A stretch of 6,642 bases of DNA from Chloroflexota bacterium (GCA_902812455.1 CADDZH010000169.1:1-6642); one strand, 5' to 3'. Counted from the stretch's first letter, positions 1 to 6,121 are shown. Notes: a model not told the origin generated them from the letters alone. Program-made: numbers and translations.

Positions 1-276
1 GCCTGTAAGGGGGATGCGCAGGAACCGCCTGTGTTCTCCCAGTTTGTGGCGGCCTGCGCGGTGTACACGCCGCCCTCGCCGGAAGAACTCGCCCCTTTCC
101 GCGACGAGATCTTCGGCTGGCTGCGCCGGCGCGATAGGACGCTTGTACGCCAGTTGTACCGGCTCGAGGCGGTGTATGGGCAAGGAACAATGGGGATGGT
201 TGGGGTGCTCGCACCGGCCCTGGTCTCGTCGCCGGAAAAGCAGGAGGCGGCCAGGAAGATGGTGCGCAGGAGGTAG
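1..276 (+). CDS. C-terminal fragment of an unrecognised protein
   Basis: The frame is open from the first base of the window to a TAG at 274-276 and encodes 91 residues. I read it as the 3' end of a gene that begins upstream. Codons are rich in G/C at the third position, and the peptide looks like a real soluble helical segment: a Tyr-Thr-Pro-Pro-Ser-Pro stretch, then an amphipathic helix with FRDEIFGWLRRRD, then LVRQLYRLEAVYG, ending in a basic tail. A GTG at 31 could start an 81-residue protein, but no Shine-Dalgarno sequence precedes it, so an upstream start is more likely. I recognise no family, catalytic motif or membrane segment. A 191-base gap separates it from the dehydrogenase downstream, so it is probably not part of that operon. 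Function unknown. Confidence 0.5.
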   Translation, partial: ACKGDAQEPPVFSQFVAACAVYTPPSPEELAPFRDEIFGWLRRRDRTLVRQLYRLEAVYGQGTMGMVGVLAPALVSSPEKQEAARKMVRRR

Positions 277-365
277 AGCGAAAGAGCCCGTAGCCAGAGC
301 CAATGTCGTCGCGCTCGCCGGCTCGATATTCCTCGCCAGTGGCCAGGGCTTCTGACCCTATAGCG

Positions 366-377
366 TGAACCTGTTCA
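366..377. promoter_or_regulatory. Short inverted repeat, possible operator
   Basis: TGAAC-CT-GTTCA is a perfect 5-base inverted repeat with a 2-base centre, about 90 bases upstream of the first operon gene. It resembles a dyad operator. It is not a Gram-positive LexA box, where GAAC and GTTC are separated by four bases. A repeat this short can occur by chance, and no clear -35/-10 pair lies beside it. Confidence 0.18.
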
Positions 378-396
378 TCAACCAATATGTCATTGT

Positions 397-410
397 TGAG
401 CGAAAGCTCG
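397..410 (+). other. Small GNRA-type hairpin in the operon leader
   Basis: GAGC-GAAA-GCTC forms a 4-base-pair stem, plus a T-G wobble at its foot, capped by a GAAA tetraloop. It sits about 60 bases before the dehydrogenase start. The C(GAAA)G cap is a stable RNA loop, but the stem is short and no T-run follows, so it is not a terminator. It may be a minor structural element of the leader RNA or chance. Confidence 0.2.
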
Positions 411-467
411 CTTCAGTTGTGCCTTGAATCGCGGCACGATTGGAAAGAGGAAGGAGAGAGTAACAGC

Positions 468-1562
468 ATGAAAGCAGCCGTCTATTACGGCCCGCTCAAT
501 GTGCGCGTCGAGGAAGTTCCTGAGCCCGGTCCTCCCGGACTAGGCGAAGTGCTCCTGGCCCCTCTCATGGGCTCGCTGTGTGGAACCGATGTGACCGAGT
601 TTCTCGCAGGGCCAAAGATGATTCCCCTTAATCGCGCCCATCCCGTGAGTGGGCACCAGGGGCCAGTGGTCTTGGGCCATGAGTTTGTGGCTATTGTCCT
701 TGAGGTTGGAGCCGAGGTGACCGGCCTGCGCCTTGGGCAGCGGGTGGTGCCGGGCGCAGGGATGTGGTGCGGCACCTGCTCGCCATGCCTGGCGGGGCGC
801 ACCAATATCTGCGAACGCTATGTGCTCTACGGCATTCACACGCATGGGGGCCTTGCTGAACAGGTGAAAGTGCCGGCAGAGATGTGCGTGCCCGTGCCAG
901 AGGAGTGCAGCAACGAAGCCGCTGCGCTTGCGCAACCATGCGCGGTGGCGCTCCACGCCCTTGGTCGCAGCGGCCTTGATCCCGGACAGAGCGCCGCGCT
1001 CTTTGGCGTGGGCGGCATCGGCAGCTTCCTGCTGGCCGCGCTGCTCGCACAGACGCGTGGCGACCTTTCGCTCATCGTCGTGGATGTGGACGAGCGCAAG
1101 CGCCACCTGGCAGAGCGCCTGGGCGCGTCATCCTTCACGTTCCTCACAGCCGGTGAGCTGACAGAGGAGACGATCTTGAACCTGACAGCAGGTCAGGGAG
1201 TGGACCTGGCCATCGAAGCTTCCGGCTCTCCCGCAGCGGTACAGCAGGAGCTGGCGGTGGTACGCAAGGGCGGCACGCTGCTGCAAGTCGGCATCCCGAA
1301 TGGCGCGGTACCACTGCCACTTGGCCAGATAGTGCCTTGCGAAGTGAGCATCGTCACCAGCAACGGCATGGTCTGCCAGGTCGACCTCCCCGTGGCGCTC
1401 TCGCTGCTCTCTCAAAGAGATCTGGCAGCGCTGATCACCGACCACATCATCCCCCTTGCTTCGCTCGTCCCGGATGGACTCGAGCCGCTGGCCCTGCATG
1501 AGGTCCTGGGGAAAGCGCTTATCCATATCCAAGATGCTCCATCCAGTATATCTGACTCCTAG
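468..1562 (+). CDS. Zinc-dependent MDR alcohol/polyol dehydrogenase
   Basis: Medium-chain dehydrogenase of the butanediol/sorbitol/threonine dehydrogenase type, 364 residues, a normal length. It would oxidise or reduce a secondary alcohol/ketone with NAD(H) in the cytoplasm. The GroES-like half carries catalytic-zinc residue C38 (SLCGTD) and H71-E72 (LGHEF). Structural-zinc cysteines are C101, C104, C107 and C115. The Rossmann half has GVGGIG at 180-185 and D206 ending the second strand, which favours NAD over NADP. The position that is Glu in EPL of sorbitol dehydrogenases is Gln here (Q156, AQPCA). The ATG at 468 is chosen over an in-frame ATG at 387 because AAGGAGAGAG (451-460) lies just before it and homologues begin with MKA. 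It is first in the cluster, 21 bases before the cyclase. A ketocyclitol or cyclitol substrate is my inference; NeoA-type deoxy-inosamine dehydrogenases belong to the same superfamily. The exact substrate is unknown. Confidence 0.9.
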   Translation: MKAAVYYGPLNVRVEEVPEPGPPGLGEVLLAPLMGSLCGTDVTEFLAGPKMIPLNRAHPVSGHQGPVVLGHEFVAIVLEVGAEVTGLRLGQRVVPGAGMWCGTCSPCLAGRTNICERYVLYGIHTHGGLAEQVKVPAEMCVPVPEECSNEAAALAQPCAVALHALGRSGLDPGQSAALFGVGGIGSFLLAALLAQTRGDLSLIVVDVDERKRHLAERLGASSFTFLTAGELTEETILNLTAGQGVDLAIEASGSPAAVQQELAVVRKGGTLLQVGIPNGAVPLPLGQIVPCEVSIVTSNGMVCQVDLPVALSLLSQRDLAALITDHIIPLASLVPDGLEPLALHEVLGKALIHIQDAPSSISDS

Positions 1563-1583
1563 CTAGAAAGGTGTACAGCACGC

Positions 1584-2762
1584 ATGCAAACCATCGTAGA
1601 AAGCCGGCAAACCTATCTGTTTCAACTTGAGACAAAGGAGGGAGCGACTCCCCGTATCGTCTACGAATACCCTATTTATGTGCGCGCCGAGCCTGATTGG
1701 GCGGAGTTGCGGCAGCGGCTGGACGCCCTGCACGCCGATCACTTCACCCTGGTCGTCGATGCCGGCCTGCCGCAAGAACTGGTCGAACCGGTCTACCAAC
1801 AGGTGTGTATGTTGGACGTTCCCTGCCTGCTGGTTCCACTCTGCGCTTCGGAGAGGGCCAAACTGATGCAGACAGCGCTCTCCGTCCTCTACCAGGCTCG
1901 CGCGCATGGTGGCGGCACGCACGCCTCCTGTTTCATCGCCATGGGCGGAGGCCTGGTCGGCAATATCACGGGCCTGGCCGCCAGCCTGCTGGTGAGAGGA
2001 ATCCGGCTGGTCCATATCCCGACCACCCTGCTGGCTGCGACGGACGGCATCCTCTCCTGCAAGCAGGGCGTCAACGGCGAACCGGCGCTCAATCTGCTCA
2101 TCAAGAATCTGGTGGGCACCTTCAAAGCCCCGGAGTTTGCGCTGGTCTACCTCTCCTTCTGGCAGAGCCTGGCGCCGGACGAGATCCGATCGGGCCTGTG
2201 CGAACTCATCAAAAATGTGGTCGCGATCCATCCCCAGCGTTACGAGGAGGTCACGGCCCTGCTCAACCCTGAGGCCAGATATTCCCTGGACCAGTTCGCC
2301 CAGGTGTTTGCGTGGTGCTTTGAAGCCAAGCAGGCGGTTATGCGCCAGGACGCACATGAGCAGGGAGCCGCGCTGGCGCTGGAAGCGGGGCACACAGTCG
2401 GCCACGCCCTGGAATCGCTCGTGGGGATGAAACACGGCCTGGCCATTGCGCTGGGCCTCGTGGTCGAAGCCCACATTGCCCATGCTCGCGGGTGGCTCAC
2501 CGACAGGGAGGTGCGCCAGCACTACACCCTGCTCGGCCGCAATGGAGTACCGACGACGCTCCCCCGGACAGTGGACCTTGATGCGCTCATGAGAATCATC
2601 CGCGCCGACAACAAAATTGGCTACCTCCCGCGCCGCGAGGGCCATCACGTCATGGTGCTCCTGCGTGCCCTGGGCCAGCCGGTCGAAGAACGGCCAGGCC
2701 TGCCCCTCACCTACGTCTCGGAAAAGGAACTGCGCACTGCCCTTGGCACTCTAAGGGCATGA
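1584..2762 (+). CDS. 2-deoxy-scyllo-inosose synthase-like sugar phosphate cyclase
   Basis: Member of the 3-dehydroquinate synthase fold superfamily, 392 residues, closest by memory to BtrC-type DOI synthases, which convert glucose 6-phosphate to 2-deoxy-scyllo-inosose using NAD+ and a divalent metal. Visible features: GGGLVGN (121-127) for NAD; PTTLLAATDG (146-155); catalytic K160 in SCKQGVN, matching BtrC K141; probable metal ligands E207 (GLCELIKN), H270 and H284; and DNKIGY (342-347). E267, directly before AGHTVGH, matches BtrC E243; true dehydroquinate synthases carry Asn there, so this is not a normal aroB. Oddities: about five extra residues between K160 and the conserved KN (174-175), and HGL at 284-286 where the family has HGE. 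The start follows GAAAGG (1566-1571) with 12-base spacing, a mediocre site, 21 bases after the dehydrogenase. The superfamily is certain; DOI as product is likely, not proven. Confidence 0.85.
   Translation: MQTIVESRQTYLFQLETKEGATPRIVYEYPIYVRAEPDWAELRQRLDALHADHFTLVVDAGLPQELVEPVYQQVCMLDVPCLLVPLCASERAKLMQTALSVLYQARAHGGGTHASCFIAMGGGLVGNITGLAASLLVRGIRLVHIPTTLLAATDGILSCKQGVNGEPALNLLIKNLVGTFKAPEFALVYLSFWQSLAPDEIRSGLCELIKNVVAIHPQRYEEVTALLNPEARYSLDQFAQVFAWCFEAKQAVMRQDAHEQGAALALEAGHTVGHALESLVGMKHGLAIALGLVVEAHIAHARGWLTDREVRQHYTLLGRNGVPTTLPRTVDLDALMRIIRADNKIGYLPRREGHHVMVLLRALGQPVEERPGLPLTYVSEKELRTALGTLRA
2738..2759 (+). other. Stem-loop abutting the cyclase stop codon
   Basis: TGCCCTT (2738-2744) and AAGGGCA (2753-2759) are perfect reverse complements. 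A G-T wobble at 2745/2752 extends the stem to eight pairs with a 6-base loop. The 3' arm ends directly before the TGA at 2760-2762. No T-run follows, so a Rho-independent terminator is unlikely. A role in mRNA stability, processing or pausing before the bicupin gene is possible. The repeat is seen directly; the role is a guess. Confidence 0.4.
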
Positions 2763-2831
2763 CCGCGAGCAGCAGCGACAGCTTGAGACAGGCAAGATCC
2801 GCAAGGAAAAGAAAGGAAAGGAACAAGCGAA

Positions 2832-3638
2832 ATGATTCGTCATCAACTCACTGGGCTCTCCGTCGCTGATACCGGCAGCCCCATCCAGACCTATGACCAG
2901 TTGGGAGGCACGGGCGTCGTGTACAACAAAGCCCTGGCCATCCCCGTGCATCTTGGTTACCCCTGGAACAGCATCGAGTATGTGGTCATGCCAGCGGCCA
3001 CCAATGAGCAGGCATCCTCGATTGGAGAGCACCTCCAGCGCACGGATGAGATCTACTACATTCACCACGGCACGGGGATGCTGACCACCAACGGCGCCTC
3101 CTGCACCGTTGGGCCGGGGCTCCTGGCCATTGCGCCGCGCGGGACGCGGCACAGTATACGCAACACATCTGTTGAGGAGGAACTGGCCTTCCTTGTGGTA
3201 GAGCTCGTGCCCCCACGTGATGGGGTCGTCTACCAACCGGCAGAGATTGCTTCGCTGCCGGCCCTGCTCGAAGAATCGGAGGCCTTCCACCCGGCGTACA
3301 TTGGGATGAGAGATATCCGCCTGCGGGTGGCCACAGTCGACCTGTCCCGGCATTTTGCAGCGCCCTGGGGCCTCCTCTCGCTGGTGGAGATCCCGCCCGG
3401 CGGCCGCGTCTATCCTTACGTTGAGGAGACGCACGACGAGAACCTGTTTATCCTGGCAGGGAACGCCACCATCGCGGTTGAAGAGGAGCGCTTCTACTCC
3501 TGGGAGCATGGGTTAAACGTGCTCATCCCGCGCGGCCTAGAGCGTGCCATCATCAACCGCTTGAGCGTGGACCCGCTCCTGTTCCTCTCTTTGCTCGTCT
3601 CGTGGGAACGCGAAGAAGAGGAAGGAGCGCGAGCGTGA
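2832..3638 (+). CDS. Bicupin protein, probable metal-dependent small-molecule enzyme
   Basis: A 268-residue protein with two cupin barrels. In the first, motif 1 reads H67-x-Q69-x3-E73-x6-G80, a His-Gln version of HxHx3-4Ex6G. Motif 2 is intact: G96-x5-P102-x-G104-x2-H107-x3-N111. H67, Q69, E73 and H107 are the likely metal ligands. In the second barrel, motif 2 has R238 in place of His (G227, P233, G235, N242 kept) and motif 1 keeps only E199 and E203, so metal binding there is doubtful. No signal peptide or membrane segment is visible; the C-terminus is acidic (EREEEEG). Bicupins include isomerases such as BacB, dioxygenases and decarboxylases, but I see no specific match. From context I infer an isomerisation, dehydration or oxidation of the cyclase product. 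It starts 69 bases after the cyclase with a purine-rich Shine-Dalgarno region (AAAGGAA, about 2817-2823) and overlaps the next gene's preferred start. Confidence 0.8.
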   Translation: MIRHQLTGLSVADTGSPIQTYDQLGGTGVVYNKALAIPVHLGYPWNSIEYVVMPAATNEQASSIGEHLQRTDEIYYIHHGTGMLTTNGASCTVGPGLLAIAPRGTRHSIRNTSVEEELAFLVVELVPPRDGVVYQPAEIASLPALLEESEAFHPAYIGMRDIRLRVATVDLSRHFAAPWGLLSLVEIPPGGRVYPYVEETHDENLFILAGNATIAVEEERFYSWEHGLNVLIPRGLERAIINRLSVDPLLFLSLLVSWEREEEEGARA

Positions 3639-4429
3639 GGATGGATCTGCAGAACAAAGTGGTGTGCATCACCGGCGCGGCGGGTGGCATCGGGAGAGCC
3701 ATAGCAGAAGCCTTTGCGCGGGAAGGAGCGCGCCTGGCGCTCCTCGACCTCAATGCGGCAGGCCTGGAGGAACTGGCGGCAGCGCTGCGTCACACAGGAA
3801 CGGTTGTCCACACGGCGGTGGCCGACCTGCGCACCGAGCAGGGCGTGCAGGAAGGCATGCAGGCAGCCCTCTCCGCGTATGAAGGAGCTATCGACATCCT
3901 GGTGCCAAACGTTGGCGCGCTTATAGCGGGCCCTTTTGAGACGCTGGAAAGCTGGCAGTGGCAGGAGGCGTTTGCCATCAACTTCTTCACCCATGTCTAT
4001 GCCTGCCGCGTTGCCGTGCCGCTGATGAAGCAGCGAGGCGCGGGCTGCATCGTTTTCACCGGTTCCGACCAGGCGCTGCAGCCGGATGCGGGCCTGGGAC
4101 CCTACGCGCAGGCCAAGGCGGCGACCCATAGCTTTGCCAAAATGCTCGCGCGTGAGCTGGCCCCTTGCGGCATCCGCGTGAATGTGGTCGCGCCAGGTAT
4201 GACCAGGACGCCGCTGGTCGAGGTCCTGCTGGAGCAGCGGGCGAAAGAGTTTGGCGCCGATCTCAAGAGCGCGGAGCAGTTGGAACTCGCGCAGAGAGGG
4301 GTGCCGCTGGCCCGGCTGGGCGAGCCGGAGGAAGTAGCGGAGGCGGTGCTGTATCTCGCAACCGCCAGCTTTTGCACCGCGACTACCCTGAACATCAGCG
4401 GGGGAAACGTGCGCGCTGTGATGTGCTGA
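3635..4429 (+). CDS. SDR family NAD-dependent oxidoreductase
   Basis: Classical short-chain dehydrogenase/reductase, 264 residues. It should interconvert an alcohol and a ketone on a small cytoplasmic substrate. Motifs: TGAAGGIG (13-20) for dinucleotide binding; D38 at the end of strand 2, favouring NAD(H); NVG (92-94) where NAG is usual; and catalytic N116, S144, Y157 and K161 (YAQAK). PG at 187-188 and a C-terminal ISGG in place of the common DGG are also seen. I prefer the GTG at 3635: it overlaps the bicupin stop as GTGA, and AAGGAG (3622-3627) lies seven bases before it. The ATG at 3641 (262 residues) is the alternative, but that Shine-Dalgarno would be 13 bases away. The 4-base overlap suggests translational coupling to the bicupin and a shared pathway. 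Together with the MDR enzyme it gives the cluster two redox steps. Substrate unknown. Confidence 0.9.
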   Translation: MRMDLQNKVVCITGAAGGIGRAIAEAFAREGARLALLDLNAAGLEELAAALRHTGTVVHTAVADLRTEQGVQEGMQAALSAYEGAIDILVPNVGALIAGPFETLESWQWQEAFAINFFTHVYACRVAVPLMKQRGAGCIVFTGSDQALQPDAGLGPYAQAKAATHSFAKMLARELAPCGIRVNVVAPGMTRTPLVEVLLEQRAKEFGADLKSAEQLELAQRGVPLARLGEPEEVAEAVLYLATASFCTATTLNISGGNVRAVMC

Positions 4430-4461
4430 GCGCGGCAAGCGAAACGCCATCGCTGCCACGC
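4430..4461 (+). other. Imperfect intercistronic stem-loop after the SDR gene
   Basis: Directly after the SDR stop codon, GCG(4430-4432), GGCA(4434-4437) and GCG(4439-4441) can pair with CGC(4451-4453), TGCC(4454-4457) and CGC(4459-4461). This gives ten pairs interrupted by one mismatch and one bulged A, with a 9-base loop. No T-run follows. It may protect or process the transcript between the enzyme genes and the TIR-like gene, or merely reflect high GC content. Confidence 0.25.
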
Positions 4462-4487
4462 ATCGCGGGAGAAAGAAAGGAGAGACC

Positions 4488-4961
4488 ATGGAAGGGTATT
4501 ACTTTATTGCGTATGATGTCCAGGACGCCCACGCGCAGCAGTGCGCATCCTGGATTGCCGGATGCCTTGGGAAAGTGGCAGTAGCGCCGCAGAAATCCTG
4601 GGCTCTGGGATATTGGAGGCACTACCTCGAACACCTCGTTGGCGGGGCTGAGCGCATCATTGTCGTGCTTACTCCCGGCTTCTTGACCACTGGGGAGCCC
4701 TTTGTAGCGCATCAGCGCAAACTGGCGCTGCAAGAACGGGTAGCGTCCGCGCAGGAGCAAAACACCGTTTCACGCCTCCTGGTTGTCCTCGCGGAGGATT
4801 GCGCATCGCTCCTGCGCGCTGAATCGGTTTTCTCCCATGTCCAGGATTGGGTGGATTTCAGGTCCGTGTTGAAGGCCCGGGAGGCCTGCCAACGGCTTCT
4901 CCTCGACTATCTTTGGCCGGCTCAGGCTCAGACTATCGTCCAGGCCGCCAGTATTATGTAA
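4488..4961 (+). CDS. Small stand-alone TIR-domain-like protein
   Basis: A 157-residue protein that appears to be a single TIR fold with no partner domain. Order seen: strand A and box 1 (YYFIAYD, 4-10), helix A (AQQCASWIAG), strand B (VAVAPQ), helix C leading to IIVVLTPGFL (57-66, matching the VLSP strand of TIR domains), strand D (LLVVLAEDC, 97-105), DF (123-124) and a final helix (CQRLLLDYLW). Box 2, usually with a Pro-Gly, is replaced by SWALGYW. Aligned with SARM1, the catalytic-glutamate position is R44; the nearest Glu is E48. NAD hydrolysis is therefore doubtful, and a scaffold or binding role is possible. TIR proteins act in immunity and NAD signalling; its presence after biosynthetic enzymes is unusual. 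Start: AAAGGAGAG (4476-4484) before ATG, 58 bases after the SDR. The TIR assignment rests on pattern reading only. Confidence 0.62.
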   Translation: MEGYYFIAYDVQDAHAQQCASWIAGCLGKVAVAPQKSWALGYWRHYLEHLVGGAERIIVVLTPGFLTTGEPFVAHQRKLALQERVASAQEQNTVSRLLVVLAEDCASLLRAESVFSHVQDWVDFRSVLKAREACQRLLLDYLWPAQAQTIVQAASIM

Positions 4962-5004
4962 GAACGTTGGTGTTGGAAGAGATGTTTGCAACAAGGAAGC
5001 TGAA

Positions 5005-6039
5005 ATGATACACACCGTGTTTCTGGGCCTGGCCGTGGCTATCCTGTGGGGAAGCGCTGACACGCTCGCCACATTTGCCACGCAGAGGATTGGAAGTTCC
5101 ACCACGACCTTCGTCGCGCAAAGCGCCGGCCTATTGCTCATGGCGGCCTTCGGCCTGGCCTTTGCCGGGCGACTCGGCCTGCTGTCCTTCTCAGCAACAG
5201 CGCTCGGCGAAAGCGTCCTGTGGGGAATAGCGCTCGGAGGAGTCAGCGCTAGCGCATACATGGCGTTGTATAAGGCCCTCTCCGCCGGCCCGCTCGCTGT
5301 GGTAAGCCCGGTCGTTTCTGCGCAGGGCGGCGTGACGCTGCTACTTTCGGTGGTGTTGTTGCAGGAGCGCCTGGGGCGCTTCCAGCTGTTTTTCCTCCTG
5401 CTCACGTTCGTGGGGGTCCTGCTGGCCTCGATTAACATCGGGAAGCTGGCGCAGGTGAAACCAAGGTCCCTGTTTGGTCCCTGGGCGCTCTTTGCCCTGA
5501 TCGCGCTCCTGTGCTTCGGCGCGCTGGCCTTCGGGCTCGGCCTGGCCGCTCGCCAGACCAACTGGTTCATCAGCGCTCTCTTTATCCGCTGTTTTTCCTT
5601 CCTCTTCATCGCGGCGCTCCGGCATCCGGACTCGCCCAACTCGCCCAAAGAGGCGGGAAAGGCGGGAAGAGCCTGGGGATATCTCCTGGCGGGAATAGTC
5701 GGGTGCTTCGACATGGAGGGGCTGACCCTGCTGAGCATGGCCACGGCGTCGGGCTCCATTGGAGTGGCCGGGATGATCTGTTCCGCCTATGGCGTGATTC
5801 CCCTGCTGGCCGGCGTCTTCCTCCTGGGGGAGCGCATACATGTGAGCCAGTTCCTTGGCTGTGTATGGCTCGGGATTGGGCTGGCGGGCGAAGCCGCGCC
5901 GGCCTCCGCGCTGGCGGTTCCCCTGGCCTGCGTGGCAGTCGCGCTGGCAGCCGGCTGTGGGCTGGCCGCCCTGCGCAAATTGCCGGGCGACCGCAGGACG
6001 AAGCTCACCGCCCGCCCCTGGCATGGGTTCCACAGGTAG
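5005..6039 (+). CDS. EamA/DMT-superfamily transporter, possible product exporter
   Basis: A 344-residue inner-membrane protein with two EamA repeats. By eye the first five hydrophobic segments lie near 2-24, 34-55, 66-92, 97-118 and 126-146, and the second five near 156-182, 187-205, 223-246, 251-275 and 281-296. Each repeat has the family's acidic-basic pair after its fourth helix: QER (120-122) and GER (275-277). A further hydrophobic stretch (303-323) and a basic tail follow, so there may be an eleventh helix, whereas most family members have ten. EamA proteins move amino acids, nucleotides, sugars and other metabolites, often outward; the substrate cannot be read from sequence. As the last gene of the run, 43 bases after the TIR-like gene with AAGGAAG (4993-4999) before its ATG, it is a natural candidate to export the cluster product. 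That role is inferred from position only. Confidence 0.88.
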   Translation: MIHTVFLGLAVAILWGSADTLATFATQRIGSSTTTFVAQSAGLLLMAAFGLAFAGRLGLLSFSATALGESVLWGIALGGVSASAYMALYKALSAGPLAVVSPVVSAQGGVTLLLSVVLLQERLGRFQLFFLLLTFVGVLLASINIGKLAQVKPRSLFGPWALFALIALLCFGALAFGLGLAARQTNWFISALFIRCFSFLFIAALRHPDSPNSPKEAGKAGRAWGYLLAGIVGCFDMEGLTLLSMATASGSIGVAGMICSAYGVIPLLAGVFLLGERIHVSQFLGCVWLGIGLAGEAAPASALAVPLACVAVALAAGCGLAALRKLPGDRRTKLTARPWHGFHR

Positions 6040-6087
6040 GGCAGGCAGCTATCCATCCTTATCTTAGAGGCCTTGAGGCAGGTTAAT

Positions 6088-6101
6088 CTGCGGTGACGCA
6101 G
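6088..6101 (+). other. Short inverted repeat in the exporter-LOG gap
   Basis: CTGCG-GTGA-CGCAG is a perfect 5-base-pair stem with a 4-base loop, about 50 bases after the exporter stop. It is too short, and not followed by T residues, to call a terminator. It could be an operator dyad or chance. Confidence 0.2.
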
Positions 6102-6107
6102 CGCCCA

Positions 6108-6121
6108 CAAGAGAGCTCTTG
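6108..6121 (+). other. Second short inverted repeat, weak terminator candidate
   Basis: CAAGAG-AG-CTCTTG is a perfect 6-base inverted repeat (or 5 pairs with a 4-base loop as RNA). It is followed by a moderately T-rich stretch, ATTGGTTTGCG, without a true T-run. It may be a weak end for the upstream operon or a regulator site for the LOG gene. Neither is certain. Confidence 0.22.

Noticed and set aside
14..355. 113-codon plus-strand frame at the left edge
   Set aside because: It is Arg/Ser-rich and overlaps the better-looking frame that ends at 276. Its composition is typical of an out-of-frame shadow.
366..377. LexA/SOS box
   Set aside because: The GAAC and GTTC half-sites are separated by two bases, whereas the Gram-positive LexA box has four.
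1563..2648. Long minus-strand open frame of 361 codons opposite the cyclase
   Set aside because: It is antisense to a clear sugar phosphate cyclase with intact motifs. Its peptide has no recognisable family pattern, and high-GC coding DNA often leaves long open frames on the opposite strand.
1584..2762. Housekeeping 3-dehydroquinate synthase (aroB)
   Set aside because: The residue before GHTVGH is Glu, as in DOI synthases, not the Asn of dehydroquinate synthases, and the neighbours are not shikimate genes.
3494..4489. Minus-strand open frame of 331 codons opposite the SDR gene
   Set aside because: It is antisense to an SDR with a full catalytic tetrad; the translation is Arg/His-rich and matches no family I know.
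4770..5759. Minus-strand open frame of 329 codons opposite the TIR-like and exporter genes
   Set aside because: The peptide is low-complexity, rich in Arg, Ser, Pro and Ala, and spans two well-supported plus-strand genes. It is a shadow of their codon bias.
468..6039. Complete aminoglycoside (2-deoxystreptamine) cluster
   Set aside because: No aminotransferase, radical-SAM dehydrogenase, glycosyltransferase or resistance methyltransferase/phosphotransferase is present in the window.
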